Source: Chrysomallon squamiferum (taxonomy: Eukaryota > Mollusca > Gastropoda > Neomphalida > Peltospiridae). Taken from it: a stretch of 10,000 bases of DNA. The stretch is taken from contig CM022677.1 in the NCBI GenBank assembly GCA_012295275.1, forward strand, positions 9,304,634 through 9,314,633. Direction: 5' to 3'. Shown one piece after another: positions 1 to 7,786 of this stretch. The number at the start of each line of letters is the position of its first letter. Position 1 is the first letter of the stretch. The notes below the pieces were generated by a model. It was given only the letters and a program-made list of their open reading frames with translations. It did no database searches and had not been told where the DNA came from. The translations under genes were made by a program, and so were the position numbers.

Positions 1-59
1 TATAATTATAATCATAATTATTATTATTATCATCATCATCATCATCATTATGATTTAAA
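1..59. repeat. ATT/ATC low-complexity tract
   Basis: The first 50 or so bases are made of ATT, AAT and ATC triplets, including a short run of ATC repeats near 30-48. It lies in what should be the intron, or 3' part, of the minus-strand gene beyond the exon ending at 281. Nothing gene-like is visible between here and 280. Confidence 0.7.
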
Positions 60-280
60 ATTGGGTTCTGTTATTAGTTACTCAGTTTTTCATCTGATTT
101 TCATTCAATATATATCATCTGTAATTATAACATTTTCATGTGATAAAGATGTATATTTTTTTCAAATTATGTAAAATATCAATGACAAAAATGAATTCTT
201 TTTGGATTTGCTTGTTTTGTTTAATTTTTCTGAGCTTTATTTTTAAACAAAATTTGTATATGACAGAGAAATGTGGTTAC

Positions 281-375
281 CTCACTTGGTCTGTTTTATC
301 CACATCACATCTTTTAGCCAGATTTTTCAACAGAGCACCATACAGTGGAGTACGATCATTGCATATCAACATAAC
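281..375 (-). CDS. Exon: second-pair EF-hand helices and loop (last visible exon)
   Basis: The acceptor is TGTTTTTCAG (376 upward) followed by GTTATG, and the donor is AG|GTAACC (intron bases 275-280). The exon carries 31 codons plus two bases and starts in phase 0. It reads VMLICNDRTPLYGALLKN, then LAKRCDVDKTDQVR. The first part completes the exiting helix of the loop encoded by the previous exon. The second enters a new EF-hand loop with D, D, T, D at positions 1, 3, 5, 6 before the intron interrupts it. A competing donor (CAA|GTGAGG) three bases upstream would drop one codon. The first 14 exonic bases are also the end of the repeat unit that fills 365-783. Confidence 0.75.
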
Positions 376-3300
376 CTGAAAAACATTTACAACAAACCTG
401 TCAACATCATATCAACATAACCTGAAAAACATTTACAACAAACCCATCAACATAACCTGAAAAACATTTACAACAAACCCATCAACATAACCTGAAAAAC
501 ATTTACAACAAACCTGTCAACATCATATCAACATAACCTGAAAAACATTTACAACAAACCCATCAACATAACCTGAAAAACATTTACAACAAACCTGTCA
601 ACATCATATCAACATAACCTGAAATCATTTACAACAAACCCATCAACATAACCTGAAATCATTTACAACAAACCCATCAACATAACCTGAAAAACATTTA
701 CAACAAACCCATCAACATAACCTGAAAAACATTTACAACAAACCTGTCAACATCATATCAATATAACCTGAAAAACATTTACATTAAATGTCACTTTATA
801 CTCTTCATCATGATGATCATCTTATTATTATTTGTGAAAATACAATGTGCAAATACAAAGACAGCCACAACAATTCACACACACACACACACACACGCGC
901 GTTATTATACTAGTAATACATTCTAATGAACTATTTAATGATGCAAATGATTATTAAAGTCAGGGATGATTAATTTTCTTTCCCAGTTATCACAAAATTG
1001 ACGTTATAAAAAAATATCATTGATTGAAATACTGATTACCAATAAATCATTCTCCTTCCTGATCTTCATGTATAAAAGAATAAAAACAATCAAAGTAAAT
1101 TCCAAACATCAGTCTCTGCAGCGGTGAAGTTAGTTCAACAATTACAAAATAACAAAACCCAACCGATTACATTTACACCAAAAATAAAAAGGAAATAAAT
1201 AAATAAATAAATAAAATATAAATAAATAATTAACAGTAAATAAATAAATAGATAAATAAAGAAAGAAAGAATAAAAAGAATAAATAAGTAAGTAAATAAC
1301 TAGGCAATTAAAAAATAACTCAGTAGCATTAACTAAATAAATAAATAAATTTTGTGTTGATAAACATTTAACTTTATGTGTTGCTTTTCAGATGACTTGA
1401 CAGTTTTCTAAACTGAAACATATCAGAAAATGTTAGCTACAGTTAATTAACCTCTGCCTGAGGAACAAATAACTTAAATATTTGCCTATTCCAAATCAGC
1501 CAGTGAGCTTTTTAAAAAGAAATGGTTTCTGTATTTCTATTTTTCATAGATGGAAGAGATAAAAATGGGGGGATGATCACTTTTTAAGGGATTTACAAAT
1601 AAATTTCCAATTCTCAAAATAGGGAAAGAAAACTTACCTGTACTGCTCAATAGTAGTAAAAACAATAATAACAAAAGTAATAATAATAATAACAATAATA
1701 ACAACAACAACAACAACAATGATGATGTTATTACTGATTCTTTAGATATTTTTCCTGTTCTTGTTGAGTCCCAGGACTGGAAATCTTTCCTCAGAGCGTC
1801 GATGTCAAAGAAAACTTTGTCTTTGATGAGCATTTCCTCAATACGTCTGATGAAGTCTGTGTCTTGTTTGTCCACCGTCACGTCTGTGTGGGCTGCCAGG
1901 TCGTTTCTCAGATGTCTCGCTAAAACACTGTCACGTCCTGCAACAACAACATCATTTTCAACACGTCTGTCTGTCTGCCTGTCTGTGTGTCTTTTGTGTG
2001 TATGTGTATGAGTATGGGTGTGTGAGTTGTACAATGTGTATGTCTTTGAGTGTATATATATTTTTAACTCAAAAGCTTTACTTAAAACAAAGATTTCATT
2101 CTTACACATTTTTTCTTGAAATTATTAACATGGAATCCTTGTCATATCATGATATGTTAACTATGTCTTAGACATAAAATAATTATTATTTATTTTACCT
2201 CTTTGTTGTTTTTAACCTTATAGTCAAAATAAGAAAACTCACTCAGTAAACCATGATCTTAAATGTTACTCAAATTTGACATCACTTACTTTTCTGGGCA
2301 TTCAAAAATTTTAATAAAATACCAAAAAATATAGAGGAATTACAAAAACCCTGATACATTTATTTTGTCAAATCAAAAGGATGAGAAACAAATTATTTTT
2401 TTATGCTGGCTTTATTCACTAACTACCTGTTTTGTTATGAGCTGCTGTGAGACACTTGTACAGCTGTTCATAGTCCACACCAACATGATCCTCAAAAATG
2501 TCAAACATCATTTGAAAAAGTCGGTTTGATACTTTCACCTGGTTTTCCTAAAGAAACACAAAATTATCTTCAGATTTAAATGTTTATTAAATAAATTAAT
2601 ATGCATACATTACTATTATTGTTGTTGATGTTGTTGATGTTGTTGTTTTTATATCAGAGCTACCTTAGTGGAAGTGACTGATAAAAACTAAAATGATCAC
2701 CTGAAATGCTTGTTGAAGATCTTTCTGCGATATTCTGGCTTCTACGTTGCTATAACGACGCAGACTCATGTGCACTGCTCTGAGCCTCTGTCTGGAATAC
2801 TCCGCAAGTGCATCCTTTAAAAATGTTTCCAGTTTGCGTCTGGGATCAATCTGCTCAGCAGATGGAATATCTGAATCACAAAAAATTCTTGTTACAGAAA
2901 AACAACAGAAAAAGAAATTCAGTAATATGACACATGGATATCAGTTAAGCACCTTCACTGTCAAGCATGTTAATTATACTTAAAGAAGGTTAATTAAGGA
3001 TAATTAACTTTGTGAATTGAAAGACAAAGGAGAAAGAAGTATATCAATATTTGATGTAAAGAAGCTATCTAGGAGAACTTTACCAGCATCAGCCAGTTTT
3101 AGTCAGTTCAAAGTTAAATATATCAGATCAGAACAGAGTTATCTAATTGCTGTACACCATATATTATCCTCTTTTAGTGTTTATGTGAAAATGTTTCATA
3201 TGGCTGGCTAAGATATAACTGCATCCCTCATTTCTTCAGTTAGTAATATTTCCATCTAGTTGCTTTGGGTTTTTCATTAAAATATTTTTGTGTGAATATC

Positions 3301-4175
3301 AAGATGTTGTTTTTAAATCATAATAATTTAGATTTTTAGAAATGAAGAAGTGCAATGTGTATTGTACAGCTTTGATGAGGTCAGAGTGAGTTATTTATAT
3401 AATTCAGTATAAACTTATCATTAATAAAAACCACAAAAAGAAACAAATAAAAACAAAAACAACAACAACCAGGAATAACAATTTGGAATTTGCTTTGTTA
3501 ACGTACTCATGCAGATGGGCTGCAAGAAAAACGGACAGTAAAATAAAGTGACTGGAAGATTCAAAAATCAAACCAGTAAATGAGTTACATTAGTTACGTC
3601 AATCTGGTTCCTTAGACGTATAATAATCTTAATATCTGCAAAATTATGACACTTTTTCCAGCAATGACATGTTTCCTATCACTTCTCGTTTAGAAACCAC
3701 GTATCACAGTTAGCGTTTCATGTGTTTCAAAAGACAGCTACTGTAATCATTTTATTTGTAACGTTAATGTAATACGTTTCAGACGAGATCGTTCTTCATC
3801 GCAATAGTTATTACAAGCTATGTAAAGTTAGCTATTTAATTATTTCGTGGTGAATTATTAGTTCCACCAGAAAATCGCAGGAATCTTTGTATAAACAAAC
3901 TGTATAAAAGATAATAACATTATAGAAAGAAATAGATTTCATTGTAATAAAGAGAAAATAATAATCAGTAAAGGCACAGATTAATAATAATTAAAAAAAA
4001 AAAAAAAAAGATTTAATCTATTTATCAAATACCGATGGACGTCGCATAATTAGTTGTCTTACCTATAAATTCCTCTGTTGGTACTTCGACATTTCTCGGC
4101 GTTTTTCGTCCATATGGCGACGGAGAACGTTCTTGTCTACGACCCGCCTGTAAGTCAAAATCACTTTAGTTTCAG

Positions 4176-4216
<41 letters not shown>

Positions 4217-5049
4217 GAAAAACTCAGAAATTAGAATAATTTTCTATTAAGGTAATGCATTATTTTTATTATTTAAATATAGATTTGACAATATTTGAGC
4301 AACATGAAATTTATATACATTGTTTGTTATAATCACAAGTGGAATTATTATTATAATAATAAATAGATTAGATAATAATAATCTTCATTAAACATGTAAG
4401 AACTGTTAATTATTATAACCGTTCTTACAGAATGCAGGGTGTCGAGGGAATTGCCAGAACCTTTATAACTAGCATTTCTTTCTTTTCTGTTCTGCGTTCT
4501 TAGAGTAGAACTCATTGTGACATCAACTTCTACGTCAACATCATCATTCTGAAATTATAACACTACAGTAAAAACAATACGTAAACTAGAGCAACATGAG
4601 CATGTTACAATGCAATGCACTAAATATAACTGACAAAGACAATGATAACATAATTATTTTTTTCTGTTTTACAACAAAGTAGTGTTCCTGGTAGCAATGT
4701 ATTAGAAATGAAAAACACAACACAACACAACAACAACAACAACATGTGTTAATATCACTGTTAATGCTACTACTACGACTTTTGCTCCTATTATAACTAT
4801 CTCGGTTGCTGCTGCTATTGCTACTACTATTACTATTTCTACTACTACTGGTATTTCCATATTACTATTACAATTGCTGCTGCTACTACTACTAGTACTG
4901 TTGTTACTATTATTGCTACCGCTACTACTACCATGTCTACTGCTTCTACTACTATTATTAGTTTTGTTGCAAATGTGACTTACCTTACACAAACTGCCTG
5001 TGTTACTCATAACTCCAGTCAAACAATTTTCAAATATGTCTAAATAATT
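281..5049 (-). CDS. Partial multi-exon gene for an EF-hand-type protein (span)
   Basis: Seven exons join without a stop into about 286 codons: 5049-4984, 4548-4429, 4147-4063, 2870-2701, 2547-2427, 1937-1735, 375-281. Junction phases are 0, 0, 1, 0, 1, 0 and the last exon leaves two bases over, so the gene runs past the left edge. In this joined numbering, residues 1-90 are polar and basic with SP/TP sites (RSPSPYGRKTP). From about 100 the protein is helical with EF-hand-like units. Loop-like stretches lie near 130-141 (YSNVEARISQKD), 164-175 (degenerate), 244-255 (DSTRTGKISKES, the best) and from 279 (DVDKTDQV, cut by an intron). Loop position 12 is not Glu in any complete loop, so calcium binding may be weak or lost. 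No signal peptide or membrane segment is visible. The arrangement recalls the C1orf87 family of EF-hand proteins, linked to ciliated cells in vertebrates. That identity is my inference by eye. The EF-hand fold and the exon chain are much firmer than the family name. Confidence 0.75.
365..783. repeat. Tandem array of 35/46-bp units, each with a copy of the 3' splice site
   Basis: Ten complete units and one partial unit run head to tail. Unit starts are 365, 411, 446, 481, 527, 562, 608, 642, 676, 711 and 757. Short units are 35 bp (two are 34 bp, with AAATC in place of AAAAAC). Long units are 46 bp and differ by an extra GTCAACATCAT. Seen from the minus strand, every unit contains TGTTTTTCAG (or TGATTTCAG) followed by GTTATGTTGAT, the acceptor and start of the exon at 375. 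The unit at 365 supplies the real exon boundary and the others lie upstream in the intron. The partial unit at 757 differs by an AT change and decays after about 783. Confidence 0.95.
876..901. repeat. CA dinucleotide microsatellite ending in CGCGCG
   Basis: About ten CA repeats are followed by three CG steps. The tract lies inside an intron of the minus-strand gene. Confidence 0.9.
1186..1352. repeat. AAAT/AAAG-rich tetranucleotide region
   Basis: Imperfect AAAT repeats (densest at 1191-1260) are interrupted by GATA, AAAG and AAGT variants. A second short AAAT run lies near 1333-1350. Both strands are full of stops, which is intronic noise rather than coding sequence. Confidence 0.85.
1658..1724. 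repeat. AAT/AAC triplet tract beside an exon donor
   Basis: The triplets are AAT, then AAC, then GATGAT, about ten bases from the donor of the neighbouring exon. On the minus strand they read as consecutive Leu codons, which keeps the exon's frame open well past its splice site. Confidence 0.85.
1735..1937 (-). CDS. Exon: helical linker and best EF-hand loop
   Basis: The acceptor is TTGTTGTTGCAG|GAC. With one base carried over from the previous exon it encodes 68 residues. It opens GRDSVLARHLRNDLAAHTDV, then an acidic/basic helix (FIRRIEEMLIKDK), and ends with FFDIDALRKDFQSWDSTRT then GKISKES. The final twelve residues fit an EF-hand loop: D at 1, T at 3 and 5, G at 6, I at 8, but Ser at 12 instead of Glu. 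The donor at TCA|GTAATA is chosen because it joins phase 0 to the next exon and continues the exiting helix sensibly. A much stronger donor lies about 100 bases further on but gives a wrong frame. The block stands out by higher GC and lack of simple repeats. Confidence 0.82.
1938..2426 (-). other. Intron between exons 2547-2427 and 1937-1735
   Basis: This intron of about 490 bases has donor ACAG|GTAGTT and acceptor GTTGCAG. It contains the CTGT/GT-rich repeat near its 3' end and otherwise AT-rich sequence with nothing gene-like. Confidence 0.7.
1965..2025. repeat. GTCT/GTGT imperfect microsatellite
   Basis: Tandem GTCT steps grade into GTGT/GTAT steps. On the minus strand this reads CA/AGAC-rich and lies just upstream of the acceptor of the exon at 1937. 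Confidence 0.85.
2427..2547 (-). CDS. Exon: EF-hand-like helix pair
   Basis: The acceptor is TTTCTTTAG|GAA and the donor ACAG|GTAGTT. The exon starts in phase 0 and leaves one base, which makes Gly with the next exon. It encodes ENQVKVSNRLFQMMFDIFED, then HVGVDYEQLYKCLTAAHNKT. The pattern is an amphipathic helix, a short loop with a hydrophobic residue (GVD), then a helix. It looks like the odd half of an EF-hand pair whose loop has lost its calcium ligands. The 153-base intron separating it from the exon at 2701 is the shortest in the window. Confidence 0.82.
2613..2650. repeat. ATT/TTG/TTGATG triplet repeat
   Basis: A short imperfect triplet tract lies inside the 153-base intron between exons 2870-2701 and 2547-2427. 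Confidence 0.7.
2701..2870 (-). CDS. Exon: start of the EF-hand region
   Basis: The acceptor is TTGTGATTCAG|AT and the donor TTTCAG|GTGATC. Taking one base from the previous exon, it encodes DIPSAEQIDPRRKLETFLKD, then ALAEYSRQRLRAVHMSLRRY, then SNVEARISQKDLQQAFQ. This is a long charged helix followed by a degenerate EF-hand loop (YSNVEARISQKD) with hydrophobic Ile at position 8 and few acidic ligands. Codon content and GC are clearly richer than in the flanking introns, and the other frames carry only short incidental open stretches. Confidence 0.84.
2871..4062 (-). other. Intron between exons 4147-4063 and 2870-2701
   Basis: This is about 1.19 kb, the second-largest intron seen. It is AT-rich with an A-rich/AAC stretch near 3425-3472 and a poly-A run near 3992-4008. 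It contains a good acceptor followed 13 bases later by a donor (3507-3519), treated as a possible cryptic microexon. A plus-strand open stretch at 3017-3211 has no recognisable protein features and is not called. Confidence 0.65.
4063..4147 (-). CDS. Exon: basic, proline-directed S/T segment
   Basis: The acceptor is TTTTGACTTACAG|GCG and the donor ATAG|GTAAGA. It starts in phase 0 and ends in phase 1. The 28 codons read AGRRQERSPSPYGRKTPRNV then EVPTEEFI. The segment is likely disordered, with SP and TP motifs that could be kinase targets. Phase 1 at the end matches the exon at 2870 exactly. The two other frames hit stops within the exon (one of them at its last codon), which supports this choice. 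Confidence 0.78.
4177..4214. repeat. AAT microsatellite, about 12 copies
   Basis: A pure TAA/AAT run lies about 30 bases from the acceptor of the exon at 4147, inside the 281-base intron. Confidence 0.95.
4429..4548 (-). CDS. Exon: acidic then Ser/Asn-rich N-terminal segment
   Basis: The acceptor is ATAATTTCAG|AAT and the donor TCT|GTAAGA. It is exactly 40 codons, phase 0 at both ends. It reads NDDVDVEVDVTMSSTLRTQN, then RKERNASYKGSGNSLDTLHS. The stretch is acidic first and basic/polar after, with no hydrophobic core, so probably disordered. An internal Met in the first quarter could act as a start if the upstream exon is not used. Confidence 0.72.
4719..4743. repeat. ACAAC/AAC microsatellite
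   Basis: Short CACAA and AAC repeats lie inside the intron between exons 5049-4984 and 4548-4429. Confidence 0.85.
4755..4965. repeat. Degenerate triplet tract (TAC/GCT/ATT family)
   Basis: About 210 bases are composed mainly of CTACTA, GCTGCT and ATTATT triplets with frequent single-base changes, staying largely in one triplet register. On the minus strand it gives a long open stretch of Ser/Asn then Val/Ile residues that continues the exon at 4984. The composition shows an aged triplet repeat inside an intron, not a conserved protein segment. Confidence 0.8.
4984..5049 (-). CDS. Probable 5'-most recognised exon; 5' edge uncertain
   Basis: The donor is strong: AAG|GTAAGT. Read in phase 0 it gives NYLDIFENCLTGVMSNTGSL then CK, directly in frame with the exon at 4548. 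The 5' edge is either an acceptor at CTATTTAG (exon from 5049), a second TAG ten bases on (exon from 5039), or a transcription start, in which case translation could begin at the ATG at 5010. An in-frame TAG sits immediately upstream of 5049, so the open frame cannot extend further without splicing. Confidence 0.5.
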
Positions 5050-5866
5050 CTAAATAGTTTTAATATATTGGATATTTTTATCAAAATAATAAATAATCCA
5101 AACTCGTACAGAATATTTGTTTCCTATCTTATAGTATTTTCTTCTGGACCTTCTAAAAATTAATTATTCTTTGCTGTGTCTATATAAAAAAATAATAACT
5201 CAAGCTGACTTTCTATCGATCAATAGCTACTTTGAAAAATTCACACCACGCATTATCATGAAAATACGATAGTCTCTGTGAGGCAGTATGGTTCCGTGGA
5301 CATATTATAACTAGTCTTAATGTTCACTTTGACAGTTAATGTGCACGCACGCAATTGCTCTTGTGCGTTTGCACACGTTTGTTAAAACTTCATTACGCTG
5401 ATTATAAAAAAAAAAAAATATATAATATAGACAAATACAGGTTTATAATAATTAAGTTCTATTATGTTTAAAAGACTACTTTTTTGTGCAGCTCGTGACT
5501 TTTTTTATTATTTTTGTTATTTGTGTTGTAAATTTTTTTTTATTGTGTGCATTCATATAATCAAACAGATTTTTATTTATTAAATTGAAATAGCAGTACA
5601 TGTAAATAAACAAAATTAAAAATGAATAGGAAAAGAAATATAATGAAAATAAATTTAATCATTCAGTAACATTAGTTATTTTTTAAATACTTTAAATTAT
5701 TATCTCTATGCAAATAAAATAAACCATGAAATAATGTGCAAAAATAGCACATAATTAAAAAAAATAAAAATAAAAAAGACCAATAATCGTAATATCTCAT
5801 AGCATTAATGCTGTATTTACACAAAATGGTGTCAACTTTGGAAGTCAATACTCTTTGTAGTTGTCT
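5050..5866. other. AT-rich 5' flank or first intron, no firm gene
   Basis: The stretch is mostly AT-rich with a poly-A run near 5407-5418. A less AT-rich patch at about 5265-5400 contains a minus-strand ATG (5303) followed by 11 further codons to a weak donor (ATC|GTATTT, exon end 5268). It could be a first exon joining 5049 in phase 0, but the donor is poor. The minus-strand open stretch at 5672-5881 is AT-driven and is not called. Confidence 0.4.
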
Positions 5867-5879
5867 GTTACCTAGCAAC
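5867..5879. promoter_or_regulatory. X-box, RFX transcription-factor site
   Basis: GTTACCTAGCAAC fits the published X-box form GTNRCC, spacer of 0-3, RGYAAC at all specified positions, with a 1-base spacer. RFX factors bind such sites in promoters of ciliary genes across animals. It stands in front of the minus-strand EF-hand gene, 818 bases from the 5'-most recognised exon, so it may mark the real promoter with an unseen first exon in between. It could also serve a plus-strand gene. A FOX-like TGTTTAC lies near 6109, but such sites are common in AT-rich DNA. Confidence 0.55.
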
Positions 5880-5881
5880 AC

Positions 5882-7398
5882 TATCGACCTGTTAACTCCT
5901 AAACCTCATTTATGTGTTTTGGGCGCTCTGTTAATCAATGATCAGTTAACAGCATCGTCAAATGTTCACGAAATAGGATTCTAAAAATTATTATTAACAT
6001 CTCATCAACGAGAGATAGGCCAAACCCGTTTTCTCCATGCTCCATTTAGAAAAATAACTGACTCCATAATATCTTTTGCTTTGTAGTTTTATTCAAAGTT
6101 ATTAAATTCTGTTTACTCACAGAAAGAGTTAATATTTTCAGTTAGTGTTTACTGACATGCATGAGTAAGTTTAATCAACTAACAACATTATTTGTTATTT
6201 TTTAATGTCAGAAACTTATTACTGAAAAATGTATACGAGTTCACAGGCTGCTGTGTCAGTTGTAAACTGAAACTGCAAGATCTTCGAAGTGTTTCTTCTT
6301 ATTTGCTTTCTTTATTATTATTATTTTATTTTAAAGTTTCTAAAATTATTTATTTTTTAAATTATTGTAATGATGATAAAATAATATTTGAGTTGTTTTT
6401 TTTACCATTTTTATTAATTTTGAAACGAATCATCTGATTTATAATATTCAAATTTTTATTTTAAAATAATATCCTTCTGATAATATTTAATTAATCTTCA
6501 AGTGCTTTCTTCTTTAATACCAAACTACTTCTGTTTCTCATGTCTTCTCCGGCTTATATTATAGTTATTAGTGAAATTAGCAATAGTAAAATTACATTTA
6601 AACAAAGAGAAGCATATTATAGTTTTTCATTGTTGTTGTTTTGTTTTTTTAATAGTTAATTTAGAAAGTATAAAATTGTAATGAAAAATCTATCATTTTA
6701 AATTAATGATTGTAAAGACCATGAAACTGAATTTTAAAAAGAAGAGAATACTTCAGACATGATAAATGAAAAAAAAAAAAATGCAAATAATAATAATAAT
6801 AATAATAAAAAGATTATTAACAACTCACATTGTAAGAAACTGCTGTCACAGAATAATTTTCACAAGATGATAATCACATTCCAAGACTTGACAGCTTTCA
6901 CTTACAATTTCTCTAGTCTCTAGACTTGATTAAATCTTTCTTATAACCAGCTAACTGAATGACGTAGGCTAATTATTGTTATTTCCGATAATTAAGGCCA
7001 TTAATGTTCTGTTAAACAGAAATACTTACAAATAGTAAATAAATTAATAAATAAGATTCTGTCATAATTATCACTGATTTTCTTCTGTTTCGTCTAAAGC
7101 ATAAATTATCTATTTTACAATAAAAGAAAAGGAAAGATAAATTTACTGTTAACAAAAAGCCATTGGAAAGTCTAGTCTAATTCAAACGCAATTATTTCAG
7201 TAACAAATACGTTTACATTTTGGCCACAAAGTTGTGTTTATCATCACAGTGCGGATATGATTTGTCGTCTAGCAAGTAGGAGCACTTAACAAATCGATCA
7301 CCGCTATTTTCATTTAATCCACGCATGCTCTGCCTTTTGACTTTATTTACGAAATTATTTAAAAATTAAAAGTAAATCATTAGTTAGTGTTACATACA
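5882..7398. other. AT-rich non-coding stretch
   Basis: No exon chain was recognised on either strand. The plus-strand open stretch at 6192-6437 is dominated by Leu/Phe codons from T-rich DNA and looks incidental. A patch of mixed composition near 7213-7330 holds a 37-codon minus-strand open frame without recognisable motif. A poly-A and AAT repeat pair lies at 6769-6807. Confidence 0.55.
6769..6807. repeat. Poly-A run followed by AAT repeats
   Basis: Twelve A's, a short spacer and about seven AAT units. A poly-A plus simple repeat can be the tail of a retroposed element, but no element body or target-site duplication was recognised upstream. Confidence 0.8.
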
Positions 7399-7545
7399 AA
7401 TAAATAAACCGACAAACCAATAATAGATAGATAGATAAATAAATAAGCAAACAAACAAACAACAAAAAAAAAAAAAAAACCTAACTAAAGTAATAGATAA
7501 ACAAACAACAAAATTATACATAATGAATGAATGAATGAATAAAGG
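7399..7545. repeat. Compound microsatellite: AAAT, GATA, CAAA, poly-A, GAAT
   Basis: Tetranucleotide blocks follow each other: AAAT, GATA, AAAT, CAAA, a poly-A run near 7464-7480, CAAA variants and finally four GAAT units. Confidence 0.85.
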
Positions 7546-7592
7546 TCAGAATGCCATGGGAGAACCATTTAGTGTCATATTTAAAAACTTAC

Positions 7593-7649
7593 CTGTTTTG
7601 TTAAATATATCATCAAAATTGTTGCATTGCCCGGAGTGGGTCTACAATA
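7593..7649 (-). other. Weak candidate upstream exon
   Basis: On the minus strand a perfect-looking donor, AACAG|GTAAGT, ends a patch that is less AT-rich than its surroundings. Possible acceptors are CATAACAG (exon from 7649) or TTGATACAG (exon from 7662). In the frame matching phase 0 of the exon at 5049 it is open and contains an ATG seven codons before the donor. It could be a first coding or untranslated exon of the EF-hand gene, or chance. A plus-strand open stretch over the same place runs into the ATT repeat and is not called. Confidence 0.22.
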
Positions 7650-7716
7650 CTGTTATGATGGTCTGTATCAACATAAATTTATCAGTGTGTGCTGAGTATA
7701 CAAATATACATTTCCA

Positions 7717-7785
<69 letters not shown>

Positions 7786-7786
7786 T
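7717..7786. repeat. ATT microsatellite, about 23 copies
   Basis: Uninterrupted ATT repeats of about 70 bases, one of the two longest pure arrays in the window. Confidence 0.97.

Larger units (their letters stand above)
376..1734 (-). other. Intron between exons 1937-1735 and 375-281
   Basis: This is about 1.36 kb of AT-rich intron. From its 3' end it holds the splice-site repeat array, a CA microsatellite, a long AAAT-rich stretch and an AAT/AAC tract next to the donor. The donor is the non-consensus TCA|GTAATA (bases 1734 downward). No further exon compatible with phase 0 at both ends was recognised inside. Confidence 0.65.

Noticed and set aside
140-379. 79-residue plus-strand open frame
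   Set aside because: It overlaps the minus-strand exon at 281-375, and the remainder is AT-rich Phe/Ile/Leu sequence.
1537-2109. 190-residue minus-strand open frame with a poly-Leu run
   Set aside because: Only the part 1735-1937 is coding-like. The left part is a translated AAT/AAC repeat plus intron, and the right part is a translated microsatellite upstream of the acceptor.
2143-2176. A 14-base palindrome (CATATCATGATATG) followed by a short hairpin (TATGTCTTAGACATA)
   Set aside because: Short AT-rich palindromes arise often by chance, and no terminal repeats or element body accompany them.
2768-2983. 71-residue plus-strand open frame
   Set aside because: It is the antisense of the exon at 2701-2870, continuing into intron.
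3017-3211. 64-residue plus-strand open frame in the large intron
   Set aside because: No recognisable domain, no splice or promoter support, and composition similar to the surrounding intron.
4702-5022. 106-residue minus-strand open frame rich in Ser, Asn and Val
   Set aside because: Only the first bases (down to 4984) are an exon with a strong donor. The rest is a degenerate triplet repeat in the intron.
5339-5385. GTGCACGCACGCAA facing TTGTGCGTTTGCACAC as a possible stem
   Set aside because: Only about 11 of 16 positions pair, too weak for a structural RNA or transposon end.
7213-7326. 37-codon minus-strand open frame with mixed residues in a less AT-rich patch
   Set aside because: Open frames of this size are expected by chance in 10 kb. 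No motif, no convincing splice sites and no phase link to the gene.
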